From positions 112,025 through 176,024 of the forward strand of contig LHBX01000016.1 of the NCBI GenBank assembly GCA_001704065.1: DNA of 64,000 nucleotides, written 5' to 3'. Shown piece by piece: positions 17,472-29,196 of this stretch. This stretch comes from Pelagibacteraceae bacterium GOM-A1. Lineage in GTDB: Bacteria > Pseudomonadota > Alphaproteobacteria > Pelagibacterales > Pelagibacteraceae. The notes under the pieces were generated by a model. It saw nothing but the letters and a program-made list of their open reading frames with translations. It had not been told where the DNA came from and searched no databases. The position numbers were made by a program, and so were the translations under genes. Position 1 is the stretch's first letter, and each line of letters starts with the position of its first letter.

Positions 17472-18079
17472 TGGCTGTTAAAAAAATATCGAAAATACAA
17501 CCTGAAAAATTTGAGTTTAATAAAAAAAATAAAGAAACTGCTGATAGTATTATTAAAAATTATCCTTCTGGAAAACAACAAAGTGCGGTTATGGCTTTAT
17601 TGTACTTAGCACAAAAACAAAATGATAATTGGATACCTTTAAGTGCAATGAAATACATAGCAAAGTATTTAGATATGCCCTACATAAAAGTATATGAAGT
17701 AGCTACATTTTATAGCATGTATAATTTAACTCCAGTTGGTAAATATTTCTTTCAAGTATGTACCACAACCCCATGTATGTTAAGGGGTGCGTATAATTTA
17801 GTAGATGTTTGTAAACGAAAAATTTCTGAGGAAGAAAATCGTTTATCAGACGATGGAAAAACCTCTTGGTTAGAAGTAGAATGTTTGGGTGCTTGTGTAA
17901 ATGCTCCTATGCTTCAATTAAATGAGGATTATTATGAGGATTTAGATCCAACAAAACTTGAGCAAATAATTGATAAAATAAGTAATGATGAAGTTCCTCG
18001 ACCAGGATCATATAGAGGCAGATTAAGTTCTGAACCAGAAAATACTAGAAAAACATTAATAGGTAATAAAAATGCTTGA
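17471..18079 (+). CDS. nuoE: NADH-quinone oxidoreductase subunit E
   Basis: A 24-kDa-type subunit (202 residues) of the NADH dehydrogenase module. It has a thioredoxin-like fold with a 2Fe-2S cluster held by CTTTPC and later CLGACVNAP cysteines. [16 protein letters not shown] is the usual family core. The C-terminal part after residue 165 ([14 protein letters not shown]) is the alphaproteobacterial/mitochondrial-type tail. It overlaps nuoD by one base and nuoF by eight. Confidence 0.96.
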   Translation: MAVKKISKIQPEKFEFNKKNKETADSIIKNYPSGKQQSAVMALLYLAQKQNDNWIPLSAMKYIAKYLDMPYIKVYEVATFYSMYNLTPVGKYFFQVCTTTPCMLRGAYNLVDVCKRKISEEENRLSDDGKTSWLEVECLGACVNAPMLQLNEDYYEDLDPTKLEQIIDKISNDEVPRPGSYRGRLSSEPENTRKTLIGNKNA

Positions 18080-19403
18080 AGATAAAGATAGAATTTTTCA
18101 AAATTTATACAACGATTTTGGTGCTGATTTAGCATCTGCAAAACAAAGGGGTGACTGGAAGGATACAAAAGAAATTTGCGGAAAAGGAAGAGAATGGATA
18201 ATTAGTGAAATTAAATTATCAGAACTTAGAGGAAGAGGTGGTGCTGGATTTCCTACAGGATTGAAATGGTCTTTTGCCCCAAAAGAAGTTGGATCAAGAC
18301 CACATTATTTAGTAATTAATGCCGATGAGTCTGAGCCTGGCACTTGCAAAGATAGAGATATTCTAAGATTTGAACCTCATAAATTAATAGAAGGCTGCTT
18401 AATTGCATCTTACGCAGTTAATGCTCATAAGTGTTATATTTATATTAGAGGAGAATATTTTAATGAAGGACAAAAGCTTCAAACAGCTATTGATGAAGCG
18501 TACAAGGATGGTCTCTTAGGAAAAAATTCTGCAGGGACTGATTGGGAATTAGATATATATATTCATTATGGTGCTGGTGCTTATATATGTGGTGAGGAAA
18601 CTGCTTTGCTTGAGAGTATTGAAGGAAAAAAAGGTCAACCAAGATTGAAACCTCCGTTTCCTGCTTTAATAGGTCTTTATGGTTGCCCGACAATAATAAA
18701 CAATGTTGAAACAATTTCAGTGGTACCAACTATACTTAGAAGAGGTGGAAAATGGTTTTCATCACTCGGTAGACCAAAAAATACTGGTTCCAAAATATAT
18801 TGTATTTCAGGAAATGTAAATAACCCCTGCAACGTAGAGGAAGAAATGGGAATTCCATTAAAAGAATTAATTGAAAAACATGCAGGTGGAGTAATAGGTG
18901 GATGGGATAATCTAAAAGCAGTAATACCTGGTGGTTCATCAATGCCATTACTTCCAAAAGAAACATGTGAAACAATCAAAATGGACTTTGATGCATGTGT
19001 CGAGAATAAAACTGGTTTAGGAACAGCTGGTATTGTGGTCATAAATAAAGATCAAGACATTATTAAGTGTATGGCTAGAATAGCAAGATTTTATAAACAC
19101 GAGAGTTGTGGTCAATGTACACCATGCAGAGAAGGTTCAGGTTGGATGTGGAGAATGCTAGAGAGAATGGCCAAAGGCGAAGCAACAAGAGATGAAGTAG
19201 ATATGTTATTAGATGTGACAAAACAAATTGAAGGTCATACAATTTGTGCTTTTGGAGAAGGATCTTCATGGCCTGTTCAAGGATTAATCAGAAATTTTAA
19301 AGATGAAATAATTGAAAGAAACAAGTTTGATCCAATTGTGAAAAAACAAAAAGATATACCTTATTTAGTTGATCAACATTTATTAGAAAAAGAAAATGCT
19401 TAA
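18072..19403 (+). CDS. nuoF: NADH-quinone oxidoreductase subunit F
   Basis: The 51-kDa-type subunit (443 residues) that binds NADH, FMN and the N3 4Fe-4S cluster. The NADH-binding glycine loop is [13 protein letters not shown], the FMN motif [15 protein letters not shown], and the cluster ligands are in [12 protein letters not shown] plus a late cysteine in HTICAFGEG. Complete and standard in length. Confidence 0.97.
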   Translation: MLEDKDRIFQNLYNDFGADLASAKQRGDWKDTKEICGKGREWIISEIKLSELRGRGGAGFPTGLKWSFAPKEVGSRPHYLVINADESEPGTCKDRDILRFEPHKLIEGCLIASYAVNAHKCYIYIRGEYFNEGQKLQTAIDEAYKDGLLGKNSAGTDWELDIYIHYGAGAYICGEETALLESIEGKKGQPRLKPPFPALIGLYGCPTIINNVETISVVPTILRRGGKWFSSLGRPKNTGSKIYCISGNVNNPCNVEEEMGIPLKELIEKHAGGVIGGWDNLKAVIPGGSSMPLLPKETCETIKMDFDACVENKTGLGTAGIVVINKDQDIIKCMARIARFYKHESCGQCTPCREGSGWMWRMLERMAKGEATRDEVDMLLDVTKQIEGHTICAFGEGSSWPVQGLIRNFKDEIIERNKFDPIVKKQKDIPYLVDQHLLEKENA

Positions 19404-21426
19404 ACTTAAAGTAAATGATATTGATGTTGAGGTAGAAGAAGGAACTACAGTATTGCAAGCTTGTGAACAGGCTGGAGCAGAGATACCAAGGTTCTGTTAT
19501 CACGAAAAATTATCAATAGCCGGAAATTGTAGAATGTGTTTAGTTGAAATGGAAAAATCTCCTAAGCCAATAGCATCTTGTGCTATGCCTGCTGCAGAGG
19601 GGATGGTGCTTAGAACAAACACAGAAAAAGTGAAAAAAGCAAGAAAAGGTGTAATGGAATTTTTACTAGCAAACCATCCACTTGATTGTCCAGTATGTGA
19701 TCAAGGTGGAGAATGTGATTTACAAGATCAATCCATGTATTACGGAATTGATAAATCAAGATTTAAAGAAAATAAAAGATATGTACCCGAAAAATATATG
19801 GGTCCACTAATTAAAACTCAAATGACAAGATGCATTCATTGTACAAGATGTATTAGATTTGCAACAGAAGTTGCTGGAGTTCCTGAACTTGGAGCAATTG
19901 GCAGAGGTGAGAATATGCAAATCACTACTTATTTAGAAAAAGCGATGGAATCTGAACTCTCAGCTAATGTTATTGATTTATGTCCTGTCGGTGCACTTAC
20001 ATCAAAGCCCTATGTCTTCGAAGCTAGACCATGGGAACTAAAAAAAACTGAGACAATTGATGTGATGGATGCTGTTGGATCAAATATAAGAGTAGATACA
20101 TACGGATGGGAGGTTAAAAGAGTTCTTCCAAGAATTAATGAAGAAATAAATGAAGAATGGATATCAGATAAAACCAGATATGCATGTGATGGCTTAAAAA
20201 ATCAAAGATTAGATACACCCTATGTTAAGATTAATAATAAATTAAAACCATCAAGTTGGGATGAAGCTTTTAAAGCTGTATCTGAAAGAATTTCAAAAAC
20301 AAAGTCTGAAAAAATTGCTGGATTTATAGGTGATATGACAAATATGGAAACTACTTACGCAGCAAAAGATTTTTTTGAAAAAACGATTAAGTCTGAAAAT
20401 TTGGAATCTAGATATGAAAAATTATATATTAATACTAATGTAAGAAGTAATTATCTATTTAACAGTTCCATTGAAGGAATAGAAAAAAGTGATTTAATAA
20501 TTCTAATAGGCACAAATCCAAGATTTGAAGCTACAATATTAAACTCACGAATTAGAAAAAATTATTTAAAAAATAAGACCGAAATTATATCTTTAGGTGA
20601 TGTTGGTGATTTAACTTATCCTTACCAAGTTATAGCAAATAACACCGACACTATAAAAGATATCGTTGATAATAAGCATGAAATTTCAGAAAAAATTAAA
20701 AAATCGAAATATCCATGTGTAATTTTTGGACAATCAGTCCTTAAACTTAAGTCGGCACCTTATATTTTTGAAGAATTCAAAAATTATCTATTAGTAAATA
20801 ATAAAATTTCTGATGATTGGAATGCATTAAATATATTATCAAAAAATTCATCCACAGTAGGCTCATATGACTTAAATGTATTGTCAAAAAATTCCAGCTA
20901 CGAAATATTGGATAAATTGGAAAACAATAACTTTGAAATTTTAATTTTATTTGGCCAAGATAATTTAAATTTTGAGAAAAAAAATGAATTTATAATATAT
21001 ATAGGTAGTCACGGTGATAAAGGTGCAAGTATTGCTGATGTAATTTTGCCTGGTGCTACTTACACAGAACAAGATGGTTATTTTACAAACTTAGAAGGAA
21101 AATTACAAAAAGCCTATAAGGCATCATATCCACCAGGTGAAGCGAAAGAGGATTGGCAAATAATAAATGAATTGTCCTCATTTATTAAGAGAAAAAATTT
21201 ATATAAAGATAAAAATCAACTTATCGATTCATTAATAAATTATTTAAATCTTAATAATAAAAATGATGCTGATTTTGAGGTGCCTGAATATAATTTTAAA
21301 TCAGAAAAAATTATTACTGAAGAGCTTGATTATTATCACTCAAATGTAATAGCGAGAGCATCAAAAACAATGTCAGAGTGTAAAAATATTAGAATGAGTT
21401 TACCAAAAACTGGAACCGATAATTAA
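19396..21426 (+). CDS. nuoG: NADH-quinone oxidoreductase subunit G
   Basis: The 75-kDa-type subunit (676 residues). Its N-terminus carries the chain of clusters: a 2Fe-2S ferredoxin fold ([18 protein letters not shown]), an H-C-C-C motif ([19 protein letters not shown]) and a 4Fe-4S site ([16 protein letters not shown] then [11 protein letters not shown]). The remainder is a molybdopterin-oxidoreductase-like domain without visible active-site function. This domain is divergent and lysine/asparagine-rich here. Total length is close to other alphaproteobacterial NuoG proteins. Confidence 0.95.
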   Translation: MLKLKVNDIDVEVEEGTTVLQACEQAGAEIPRFCYHEKLSIAGNCRMCLVEMEKSPKPIASCAMPAAEGMVLRTNTEKVKKARKGVMEFLLANHPLDCPVCDQGGECDLQDQSMYYGIDKSRFKENKRYVPEKYMGPLIKTQMTRCIHCTRCIRFATEVAGVPELGAIGRGENMQITTYLEKAMESELSANVIDLCPVGALTSKPYVFEARPWELKKTETIDVMDAVGSNIRVDTYGWEVKRVLPRINEEINEEWISDKTRYACDGLKNQRLDTPYVKINNKLKPSSWDEAFKAVSERISKTKSEKIAGFIGDMTNMETTYAAKDFFEKTIKSENLESRYEKLYINTNVRSNYLFNSSIEGIEKSDLIILIGTNPRFEATILNSRIRKNYLKNKTEIISLGDVGDLTYPYQVIANNTDTIKDIVDNKHEISEKIKKSKYPCVIFGQSVLKLKSAPYIFEEFKNYLLVNNKISDDWNALNILSKNSSTVGSYDLNVLSKNSSYEILDKLENNNFEILILFGQDNLNFEKKNEFIIYIGSHGDKGASIADVILPGATYTEQDGYFTNLEGKLQKAYKASYPPGEAKEDWQIINELSSFIKRKNLYKDKNQLIDSLINYLNLNNKNDADFEVPEYNFKSEKIITEELDYYHSNVIARASKTMSECKNIRMSLPKTGTDN

Positions 21427-22424
21427 TGGCTGAACTATTTATATTTTTTGAACAAATTTATAGAATTCTGTTTCTATTGATCCCAGTTTTAGTATCTGTT
21501 GCAATGATTGTTTGGTTAGATAGAAGAGTATGGGCATTTGTTCAAAAAAGAAGAGGTCCTAACGTTGTTGGTCCATTTGGATTATTTCAAACATTAGCTG
21601 ACGCGTTAAAATACATTTTTAAAGAAATAATCATTCCAGCAAGCTCAAATAAAGTTATATTTATCTTAGCCCCAATAGTTACAATGACTTTGGCTTTAAT
21701 TGCTTGGGCGGTAATTCCTTTTAGTGAAACTTTTGTACTAGCAGATATCAATGTCGGTATTTTATATCTTTTTGCAGTTTCATCTTTAGGTGTTTATGGA
21801 ATAATTATGGGTGGATGGGCATCTAATTCAAAGTATCCTTTTCTAGGAGCAATTAGATCAGCTGCTCAAATGGTTTCTTATGAAGTTTCAATAGGTGTAA
21901 TAATTATAAATGTATTACTTTGTGTAGGTTCATTAAATCTAAGTGACATTGTTTTAGCTCAAAAAGATTTGTGGTTTGTAATACCTTTATTCCCAATGTT
22001 TATAATATTTTTTATTTCAGCCTTAGCAGAAACGAACAGACCGCCTTTTGATTTACCAGAGGCTGAAGCAGAGTTAGTTGCAGGTTACCAGACAGAATAC
22101 TCTGGAATGATGTATGCAATGTTTTGGTTAGGTGAGTATGCCAACATTTTACTTATGTGTGCAATGGGATCTATTTTATTTCTTGGTGGCTGGTTATCTC
22201 CTATAGATTTATTTCCATTTAATGTTATTCCAGCTCCAATATGGTTAATTTTAAAAATACTCTTTTTATTTATCTTATTTGCTTTGATAAAAGCAATAGT
22301 ACCTAGATATAGGTATGATCAATTAATGAAACTTGGATGGAAAATTTTTCTACCATTTTCATTGATTTATGTAGTATTAACTGCAAGTTTTTTAATGTAT
22401 TTTGATTTATTACCGGGTAATTAG
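21426..22424 (+). CDS. nuoH: NADH-quinone oxidoreductase subunit H
   Basis: Membrane subunit (332 residues, about eight helices) that forms the heel of complex I and the quinone entry. Signatures include [20 protein letters not shown], the [20 protein letters not shown] loop and [19 protein letters not shown] with its conserved glutamates. It overlaps nuoG by a single base. Confidence 0.97.
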   Translation: MAELFIFFEQIYRILFLLIPVLVSVAMIVWLDRRVWAFVQKRRGPNVVGPFGLFQTLADALKYIFKEIIIPASSNKVIFILAPIVTMTLALIAWAVIPFSETFVLADINVGILYLFAVSSLGVYGIIMGGWASNSKYPFLGAIRSAAQMVSYEVSIGVIIINVLLCVGSLNLSDIVLAQKDLWFVIPLFPMFIIFFISALAETNRPPFDLPEAEAELVAGYQTEYSGMMYAMFWLGEYANILLMCAMGSILFLGGWLSPIDLFPFNVIPAPIWLILKILFLFILFALIKAIVPRYRYDQLMKLGWKIFLPFSLIYVVLTASFLMYFDLLPGN

Positions 22425-22425
22425 A

Positions 22426-22911
22426 ATGAGCTTAATAAGATTTTTCAAAACAATTTTTATGATTGATTTTTTAACAGGATTAATCATGGCAATAAAAGAG
22501 ATATTTAAACCAAAAAAAACAATTAATTATCCATTTGAAAAAGGTTCAATTAGTCCTAGAGCAAGAGGAGAACATGCGCTAAGAAGATATCCAAATGGTG
22601 AGGAGAGATGTATTGCTTGTAAATTATGTGAAGCTGTTTGTCCTGCTCAGGCTATAACAATAGAGTCTAGCGAGAGAGAAGATGGAAGTAGAAAAACTAC
22701 TCGTTATGATATTGATATGTTAAAATGTATTTATTGTGGTTTGTGCGAACAATCTTGTCCAGTTGATGCGATTGTGCAAGGTCCAAATTTTGAATTTGCT
22801 ACAGAAACAAGAGAAGAACTTTACTATAACAAAGAAAAGTTGTTAGAGAATGGAGATAGATGGGAGAATATTCTAGCAGCAAATATTAATGCTGATAGCT
22901 CCCACAGATAA
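22426..22911 (+). CDS. nuoI: NADH-quinone oxidoreductase subunit I
   Basis: TYKY-type subunit (161 residues) with two 4Fe-4S clusters N6a and N6b. The two CxxCxxCxxxCP motifs are [12 protein letters not shown] and [13 protein letters not shown] start at ATG 22426 ([15 protein letters not shown]), one base after the nuoH stop. An in-frame TTG further upstream lies inside nuoH and is unlikely. Confidence 0.96.
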   Translation: MSLIRFFKTIFMIDFLTGLIMAIKEIFKPKKTINYPFEKGSISPRARGEHALRRYPNGEERCIACKLCEAVCPAQAITIESSEREDGSRKTTRYDIDMLKCIYCGLCEQSCPVDAIVQGPNFEFATETREELYYNKEKLLENGDRWENILAANINADSSHR

Positions 22912-22914
22912 TCA

Positions 22915-23547
22915 ATGATTGCTCACGCAATAGTCTTTTATATATTTTCACTGATTGCAATTGTCTCTGCAATTATGGTAACTGTTTCGAAAAACACAGT
23001 TAACTCAGTTTTTTTTTTAATATTGGACTTTATTAGTATTTCTTGCCTATTCATCATGATTGGTGCCGAATTTTTAGGTATGATAATGCTTATTGTGTAC
23101 GTCGGAGCAGTGGCAGTATTATTTTTATTTGTGGTTATGATGTTAAATGTTGCTCAACAAAAAAATGAATGGTTTAATTCTAGTGGAAGAAGTTCCCATA
23201 TTCCAGTTGGTCTATTAGTAAGTATAATTATATTTTTTGAATTAATTATTGTTATAGGTGGATGGAAATATAAACCAGATTTGTTAGATTCAATTGCGAT
23301 TGAAATAAATACTGACTTAACAAATACTCAATCTTTAGGAAGCGTTATATATACTGATTATATTCATTTGTTTCAATTATCTGGAATGGTTTTATTGGTA
23401 GCCATGATTGGAGCAATTGTATTGACCTTCAGACAAAGATCTGGAGTAAAAAGACAAAGTTATTTCAAACAAATATCTAGAGATAGAAAAGATGGTATTG
23501 AATTAGTTGATGTTGAAAATAATAAAGGAGTTAAAATAGATGCTTAG
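22915..23547 (+). CDS. nuoJ: NADH-quinone oxidoreductase subunit J
   Basis: Membrane subunit (210 residues, five helices). The central helix contains the pi-bulge region [20 protein letters not shown], typical of NuoJ/ND6. The C-terminal cytoplasmic tail is charged ([20 protein letters not shown]). It overlaps the next gene by eight bases. Confidence 0.95.
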   Translation: MIAHAIVFYIFSLIAIVSAIMVTVSKNTVNSVFFLILDFISISCLFIMIGAEFLGMIMLIVYVGAVAVLFLFVVMMLNVAQQKNEWFNSSGRSSHIPVGLLVSIIIFFELIIVIGGWKYKPDLLDSIAIEINTDLTNTQSLGSVIYTDYIHLFQLSGMVLLVAMIGAIVLTFRQRSGVKRQSYFKQISRDRKDGIELVDVENNKGVKIDA

Positions 23548-23851
23548 TATTGGTCTTGGACATTACTTAACTCTCGCTGCTATTATATTCACAATTGGTA
23601 TTGTGGGTATTTTTCTAAATAGAAAAAATATTATTGTTATTTTGATGAGTATTGAATTAATACTTTTAGCTGTAAATATAAATTTAGTATCTTTTTCTAT
23701 TTTTATTAACGATTTGAGTGGCCAGGTTTTCACATTATTCATATTAACAGTGGCTGCAGCTGAGGCCGCAATAGGACTTGCAATTATTGTAGTTTACTAC
23801 AGAAATTCTGGAACAATAAGAGTTGAAGAAATCGACAGATTGAAAGGGTAA
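23540..23851 (+). CDS. nuoK: NADH-quinone oxidoreductase subunit K
   Basis: Small membrane subunit (103 residues, three helices), ND4L-like. The conserved membrane glutamates needed for proton transfer are in [12 protein letters not shown] and in [19 protein letters not shown]. Its stop directly precedes nuoL. Confidence 0.96.
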   Translation: MLSIGLGHYLTLAAIIFTIGIVGIFLNRKNIIVILMSIELILLAVNINLVSFSIFINDLSGQVFTLFILTVAAAEAAIGLAIIVVYYRNSGTIRVEEIDRLKG

Positions 23852-25765
23852 ATGGAATACTTAATATTATTTTTACCTTTGATAGGTTCAATCATATCGG
23901 GTTTCTTTGGCAAAACCATTGGTGATAGATTATCGCAATTAACCACGTGTATTTTGGTTTCTATTTCGGCATTATTATCTTTGTTTATATTTTTTAAAGT
24001 TGTTTCATCAGGATATGAGCATAATGCAATTATCGCAACTTGGATAAATTCAGGATCTTTAAATGTAAATTGGTCAATTAAAGTTGATGCTCTTTCTGCA
24101 GTAATGTTAGTTGTAGTTACTCTAGTTTCATCCTTAGTTCATATCTATTCTGTTGGTTACATGTCTCATGACCCACATAAACCAAGATTCATGTCCTATC
24201 TATCATTATTTACATTCGCTATGTTAACCTTAGTAACATCAGATAATTTTTTGCAATTATTTTTCGGATGGGAAGGAGTTGGTCTTTGCTCGTACTTTTT
24301 AATTGGTTTTTGGTATAAAAAGGAAACTGCTAATGCTGCTGCTATTAAGGCTTTTATAGTAAATAGAGTTGGGGACTTTGGTTTTGCATTAGGTATTTTT
24401 TTAATATTTTATATTTTTGGCACGGTAAATTACGACGAAGTTTTTCTTAAAATACCTGAAATTATAGATCAAAAAATAAATTTTCTATCTTTTGAATTTT
24501 ATACAATAGATTTGATTTGTTTATTACTTTTTATTGGAGCAATGGGAAAGTCAGCTCAATTTTTGCTTCATACATGGTTACCAGATGCTATGGAAGGTCC
24601 AACACCAGTATCCGCATTAATTCATGCAGCTACAATGGTAACTGCAGGAGTTTTTTTAGTAGTTAGATGTTCTCCAATTTATGAGTACTCAGAATTAGCT
24701 TTGTCTGTAATCACATTAGTTGGAATGACCACAGCTTTTTTTGCAGCTACAGTTGCATTAGTGCAAACAGATATAAAAAAAATTATCGCTTATTCAACAT
24801 GTAGTCAATTGGGATACATGTTTTTTGCAGCAGGCGTAGGTGCATATAATGTTGCAATGTTTCATTTATTTACACATGCTTTTTTTAAAGCTCTACTTTT
24901 CTTAGGCTCTGGATCAGTAATTCATTCATTTAAAGATGAACAAGATGTTACTAAGATGGGGGGAGTATTTAAAAAATTACCCTACACTTATGCATTAATG
25001 GTTGTTGGTACTTTAGCTTTAACAGGATTTCCTTTCTTATCAGGTTTTTATTCTAAAGATGCAATAATTGAATTTGCTTATATAAGTGAAACAAAATTTG
25101 GAATTTATGCTGCTGGTATAGGTGTATTAACTGCCATAATGACTTCTATATACTCATGGAGATTAATATTTAAAACTTTTCATGGAGATTACAAAAATAA
25201 AGATCTTAGTATTGATACAATGCACGAGTCTCCATTAAGTATGATGTTACCTTTGGTGTTATTAGCAGTCGGTGCTGTTTTTTCAGGATTTTTATTTAAA
25301 GAATTATTTATAGGTCATGATACAATGTACAACTTTTGGGGAGAGTCTATAAAATTTCTAGAACCATTAGGAAAAGAACATCCTCCAACTTGGTTTTTGT
25401 TTTTAACTCCTACATTAGTAGTCTTAACAATTCCATTGTCATATTATCTATTTGTTAAAAATACTAAAATTGTAAATGAAATAGTTTCCATTAACATGCC
25501 AGTTTACATTTTTCTCCAAAAAAAATGGTATTTTGACGAATTGTATGATCAAATTTTTATTAAACCTTCAAAAAGTTTTGGAATATTTCTTTGGAAAAAA
25601 ATTGATGGATTAATAATCGATAAATTTGGACCAGATGGAATTTCAAATTTAGTAAAACTTTTTTCTTTTAAAGCGGTAAAGTTTCAATCAGGTTATATTT
25701 ATCAGTATGCCTTTATAATGCTTCTAGGCTTTTCAATTTTATTAACTTTATTAATAGTAAAATAA
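23852..25765 (+). CDS. nuoL: NADH-quinone oxidoreductase subunit L
   Basis: Largest antiporter-like proton channel subunit (637 residues). Family motifs: FFGWEGVGLCSYFLIGFWY, GKSAQFLLHTWLPDAMEGPTPVSALIHAATMV (seen in pieces), and the discontinuous helix with key lysines. The long C-terminal lateral helix and last membrane anchor are present (YIYQYAFIMLLGFSILLTLL). Intact. Confidence 0.97.
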   Translation: MEYLILFLPLIGSIISGFFGKTIGDRLSQLTTCILVSISALLSLFIFFKVVSSGYEHNAIIATWINSGSLNVNWSIKVDALSAVMLVVVTLVSSLVHIYSVGYMSHDPHKPRFMSYLSLFTFAMLTLVTSDNFLQLFFGWEGVGLCSYFLIGFWYKKETANAAAIKAFIVNRVGDFGFALGIFLIFYIFGTVNYDEVFLKIPEIIDQKINFLSFEFYTIDLICLLLFIGAMGKSAQFLLHTWLPDAMEGPTPVSALIHAATMVTAGVFLVVRCSPIYEYSELALSVITLVGMTTAFFAATVALVQTDIKKIIAYSTCSQLGYMFFAAGVGAYNVAMFHLFTHAFFKALLFLGSGSVIHSFKDEQDVTKMGGVFKKLPYTYALMVVGTLALTGFPFLSGFYSKDAIIEFAYISETKFGIYAAGIGVLTAIMTSIYSWRLIFKTFHGDYKNKDLSIDTMHESPLSMMLPLVLLAVGAVFSGFLFKELFIGHDTMYNFWGESIKFLEPLGKEHPPTWFLFLTPTLVVLTIPLSYYLFVKNTKIVNEIVSINMPVYIFLQKKWYFDELYDQIFIKPSKSFGIFLWKKIDGLIIDKFGPDGISNLVKLFSFKAVKFQSGYIYQYAFIMLLGFSILLTLLIVK

Positions 25766-25766
25766 T

Positions 25767-27263
25767 ATGAATTTCCCAATTCTATCATCACTAATTTTAC
25801 TTCCAACAATAGGAGCCTTATTTATTTTTTTTGTTAGATCGTCTAATTCTCAATATCAAAGTAGTAAATATGTTGCCCTTTTTATAACTTTAGCTAATTT
25901 TTTCTTGTCTTTATATTTATGGATTGTTTTTGATAAATCTATAGTTGACTTTCAGTTTGTTGAAGAAAGAGAATGGATTTCAGGATTTGTTAATTACAAA
26001 GTTGGAGTAGACGGGATATCAATTTTATTTATTTTACTTACAACATTCATTACTCCAATTTGTGTAATAACTGTAAATGCAACTATCAAAAATAGATTAA
26101 AAGATTTTTTAATAGCAATCTTGATACTTGAAACATTTATGATTGGTGTCTTTTGTTCGTTGGACTTAGTTGTATTTTATTTATTTTTTGAGGCTGGTCT
26201 TATTCCAATGTTTTTAATTATTGGTATATGGGGTGGAGAAAGAAGAGTTTATTCAGCATTTAAATTCTTTTTATATACTTTGCTAGGTTCAGTTTTAATG
26301 CTGGTTGCTATTATATCAATATATTGGATAACTGGAACAACTGATGTTATTAAGTTATATGAATTGGGTATCGACGCTAAGTACCAAAATTTATTATGGC
26401 TAGCATTTTTTAGTTCCTTTGCTGTTAAAACACCAATGTGGCCAGTGCATACATGGTTGCCAGATGCTCATGTAGAGGCACCGACTGCTGGTTCAGTTTT
26501 ACTAGCTGCAATACTTTTAAAAATGGCTGGATATGGATTTATAAGGTTTTCTCTAGGTTTGTTTCCAGATGCTTCATTATATTTTGTTCCTTTAGTTTAC
26601 ACACTTAGTTTGATAGCGATTATTTATACATCACTAGTAGCCTTAATGCAGGAAGATATGAAAAAACTAATAGCTTATTCGTCCGTAGCTCATATGGGAT
26701 TTGTAACACTAGGTATTTTCACAATGACACAGCAAGGAATAGAAGGAAGTATTTTCCAAATGATAAGTCATGGTTTGGTATCTGCAGCGCTATTTTTATG
26801 TGTTGGAGTTGTTTACGATAGACTTCATACAAGACTTATAAATAGATATGGAGGCTTAGTTTCTATAATGCCAAAGTACGCAATAGTTTTTATGGTTTTT
26901 ACTTTAGGGGCTCTTGGATTACCTGGAACAAGTGGTTTTATTGGTGAATTTTTAGTTTTAATGGGTGCATTTAAAAAGAATATACTTGTAGCAACGATTG
27001 CAAGTCTAGGAGTGATCTTGGGGGCGGCATATATGCTTTGGTTATATAAGAGAATAATCTTTGGAAAATTAATTAATGAAGATGTAAAAAAAATGGTTGA
27101 TTTAAAAAGATTTGAAATTGTTACATTATGGCTTTTAGTATTACCGATTATATTTTTCGGTTTTTATCCAGAACCTTTAATTAACTCTATAGAGGTATCA
27201 GTTGCAAACATGATAGATATGAATGATTTAGACAAGATAAATAAATTAGCATTAGGCGATTAA
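25767..27263 (+). CDS. nuoM: NADH-quinone oxidoreductase subunit M
   Basis: Antiporter-like membrane subunit (498 residues, about 14 helices). The motifs YLFFEAGLIPMFLIIGIWGG and AVKTPMWPVHTWLPDAHVEA hold the conserved glutamate and lysine of the proton path. AGSVLLAAILLKMAGYG follows. It starts one base after nuoL and its stop overlaps nuoN by one base. Confidence 0.97.
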   Translation: MNFPILSSLILLPTIGALFIFFVRSSNSQYQSSKYVALFITLANFFLSLYLWIVFDKSIVDFQFVEEREWISGFVNYKVGVDGISILFILLTTFITPICVITVNATIKNRLKDFLIAILILETFMIGVFCSLDLVVFYLFFEAGLIPMFLIIGIWGGERRVYSAFKFFLYTLLGSVLMLVAIISIYWITGTTDVIKLYELGIDAKYQNLLWLAFFSSFAVKTPMWPVHTWLPDAHVEAPTAGSVLLAAILLKMAGYGFIRFSLGLFPDASLYFVPLVYTLSLIAIIYTSLVALMQEDMKKLIAYSSVAHMGFVTLGIFTMTQQGIEGSIFQMISHGLVSAALFLCVGVVYDRLHTRLINRYGGLVSIMPKYAIVFMVFTLGALGLPGTSGFIGEFLVLMGAFKKNILVATIASLGVILGAAYMLWLYKRIIFGKLINEDVKKMVDLKRFEIVTLWLLVLPIIFFGFYPEPLINSIEVSVANMIDMNDLDKINKLALGD

Positions 27264-28678
27264 TGGAAAATCTACAACTTATAATTCCAGAATTATTTAT
27301 ATCAATAATGATTATGTTTTTATTAATATTTGGTGTATTTAAGAAAAATAGTTCTCAACTAGTTTATAATTTAACAACAGTAAGTTTAGTTGCTGCTTTA
27401 GCATTTATAATTAATTTAGACGCACAAATTCAATCATCATTATTCAATAATAGTTACAATATAGATGGTTTAGCTAAATTTATGAAAATTCTTTTAATTT
27501 TATCTGGGATTTTTGTAATGCTGTCATCTTCAAAATACATTCAGATTAGTAAAATTAGCAAAATTGAATATCCAATTCTAATTTTATGCTCAATCTTAGG
27601 TATGATGGTGATGATTAGTTCAAATGATCTTATTGTTTTTTATATGGGATTAGAATTACAATCACTAGCATTATATGTGTTAGCATCATTTAATAGAGAT
27701 AATTTACTATCAACAGAATCTGGATTAAAATATTTTGTTTTAAGTGCTCTTTCATCTGGACTTTTATTATATGGGTGTTCACTTATTTATGGTTTTTCAG
27801 AAACGACTAATTTTAATCAAATTATGGTTAATACAAAAGAAATAGAATACGGATTAACTTTTGGAATAGTATTTATTTTAGTCGGATTAGCTTTTAAAAT
27901 TTCTGCTGTTCCTTTCCATATGTGGGCGCCTGATGTTTATCAAGGTTCACCAACATCTGTAACAGTCTTTTTCGCATTACTTCCAAAAATTGCTGCATTA
28001 ACCGTATTTATTAGATTTCTATACATTCCTTTTTATGAATTAGGTGATCAGTGGCAAATGATAATTATATTTTTGTCTATTGCATCAATGGTATTCGGAG
28101 CAGTAGCAGCAATTGGTCAAAAAAATCTAAAAAGACTAATAGCCTACAGCTCAATTAGTCATATGGGATACGCTCTTGCAGGTTTATCTACAGGTACAAC
28201 GCAAGGTGTGCAGAGTTCTATTACATATATAACAATTTATCTTGTTATGAATTTAGCGTTTTTTAGTTGTTTGTTTATGCTTAAGCGAAACGATGAATAT
28301 TATGAGAACATTGATGATTTATCAGGTCTTTCAAAAAATCATCCGTTATTGTCATTATCATTGCTTGTTGTGCTATTCTCTTTAGCGGGAATACCACCAC
28401 TAGCTGGTTTTTTTGCAAAATTCTATATTTTTGTGGCTGTAATAAATGAAAAAATGTATTTTTTAGCAATTGTTGGACTGCTAGCAACAGTAATCGCTGC
28501 TTTTTATTATCTAAGAATAATCAAAATTATATATTTCGATCCAGAAAAAGAAAAATTTGAATCGAAACATAATTTAGGTTTAAAATTTACATTAGTTGCA
28601 TCAACTTTTTTCATTCTTGCTTACTTTATATATCCAAATGGAATAGTAGATATAATTTCACAAATAAACATTAATTAA
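27263..28678 (+). CDS. nuoN: NADH-quinone oxidoreductase subunit N
   Basis: Third antiporter-like subunit (471 residues). YMGLELQSLALYVLASFNR, the AFKISAVPFHMWAPDVYQGS loop and LIAYSSISHMGYALAG are the usual ND2/NuoN motifs. The last base of the stop is the first base of the biotin ligase ATG, so the nuo operon runs on without break into unrelated genes. Confidence 0.96.
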   Translation: MENLQLIIPELFISIMIMFLLIFGVFKKNSSQLVYNLTTVSLVAALAFIINLDAQIQSSLFNNSYNIDGLAKFMKILLILSGIFVMLSSSKYIQISKISKIEYPILILCSILGMMVMISSNDLIVFYMGLELQSLALYVLASFNRDNLLSTESGLKYFVLSALSSGLLLYGCSLIYGFSETTNFNQIMVNTKEIEYGLTFGIVFILVGLAFKISAVPFHMWAPDVYQGSPTSVTVFFALLPKIAALTVFIRFLYIPFYELGDQWQMIIIFLSIASMVFGAVAAIGQKNLKRLIAYSSISHMGYALAGLSTGTTQGVQSSITYITIYLVMNLAFFSCLFMLKRNDEYYENIDDLSGLSKNHPLLSLSLLVVLFSLAGIPPLAGFFAKFYIFVAVINEKMYFLAIVGLLATVIAAFYYLRIIKIIYFDPEKEKFESKHNLGLKFTLVASTFFILAYFIYPNGIVDIISQININ

Positions 28679-29196
28679 TGAAACTCAAAATATATTCTTA
28701 TAAGGGTGTCAAAAGCACTAATGATACAGCAATAAGATTAATCAAACAAAACATTAAACGAGGTATAGTTACTAGCGATATTCAGACTAATGGAAAAGGA
28801 CAAAGGGGAAAAAAATGGGTTTCTAGAAGAGGAAATCTTTTTATTTCAATTTTTTTTCCTATTAGAGAAAATTTAAATTTAAAAAAAATTACATTTTCAA
28901 ATCTTAAAATAATAAAAAATATTTTAAAAAATATTGTTCCATATAAAATCAGTATTAAACTACCAAATGATTTAAAAATAATGAATAAAAAAGTATGCGG
29001 AATTCTTCAAGAAATAACTTATTATAATGAAATTAAATTTCTAATTATTGGAGTGGGTATTAATATAAAAAGTAGTCCAACTATAAAAGAATATGAAACT
29101 ACTTATATAAATAAATATAATAATAAAATTAATAAATTTAAAATTATAAATTTTATAAAGAATAACTTCGAAAAAAAATATTTTTACTATGCTTAA
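28678..29196 (+). CDS. birA: Biotin-[acetyl-CoA-carboxylase] ligase, catalytic core only
   Basis: Attaches biotin to the carboxyl carrier protein. The 172-residue protein has the biotinyl-AMP loop GKGQRGKKW at 39-47 and the KLPND motif (KWPND in most) at 94-98. The catalytic lysine region KVCGIL is at 105-110 and the IIGVGINIKSSP strand follows. There is no N-terminal DNA-binding domain. The usual C-terminal SH3-like domain of about 50 residues also seems to be missing, since the chain ends soon after a short helix. It therefore looks like a minimal enzyme with no repressor role. It overlaps coaX by eight bases. Confidence 0.85.
   Translation: MKLKIYSYKGVKSTNDTAIRLIKQNIKRGIVTSDIQTNGKGQRGKKWVSRRGNLFISIFFPIRENLNLKKITFSNLKIIKNILKNIVPYKISIKLPNDLKIMNKKVCGILQEITYYNEIKFLIIGVGINIKSSPTIKEYETTYINKYNNKINKFKIINFIKNNFEKKYFYYA

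Noticed and set aside
18487..19269. Several minus-strand frames inside nuoF
   Set aside because: nuoF has all its motifs; the antisense frames have atypical composition (His/Leu/Gln rich) and no domain.
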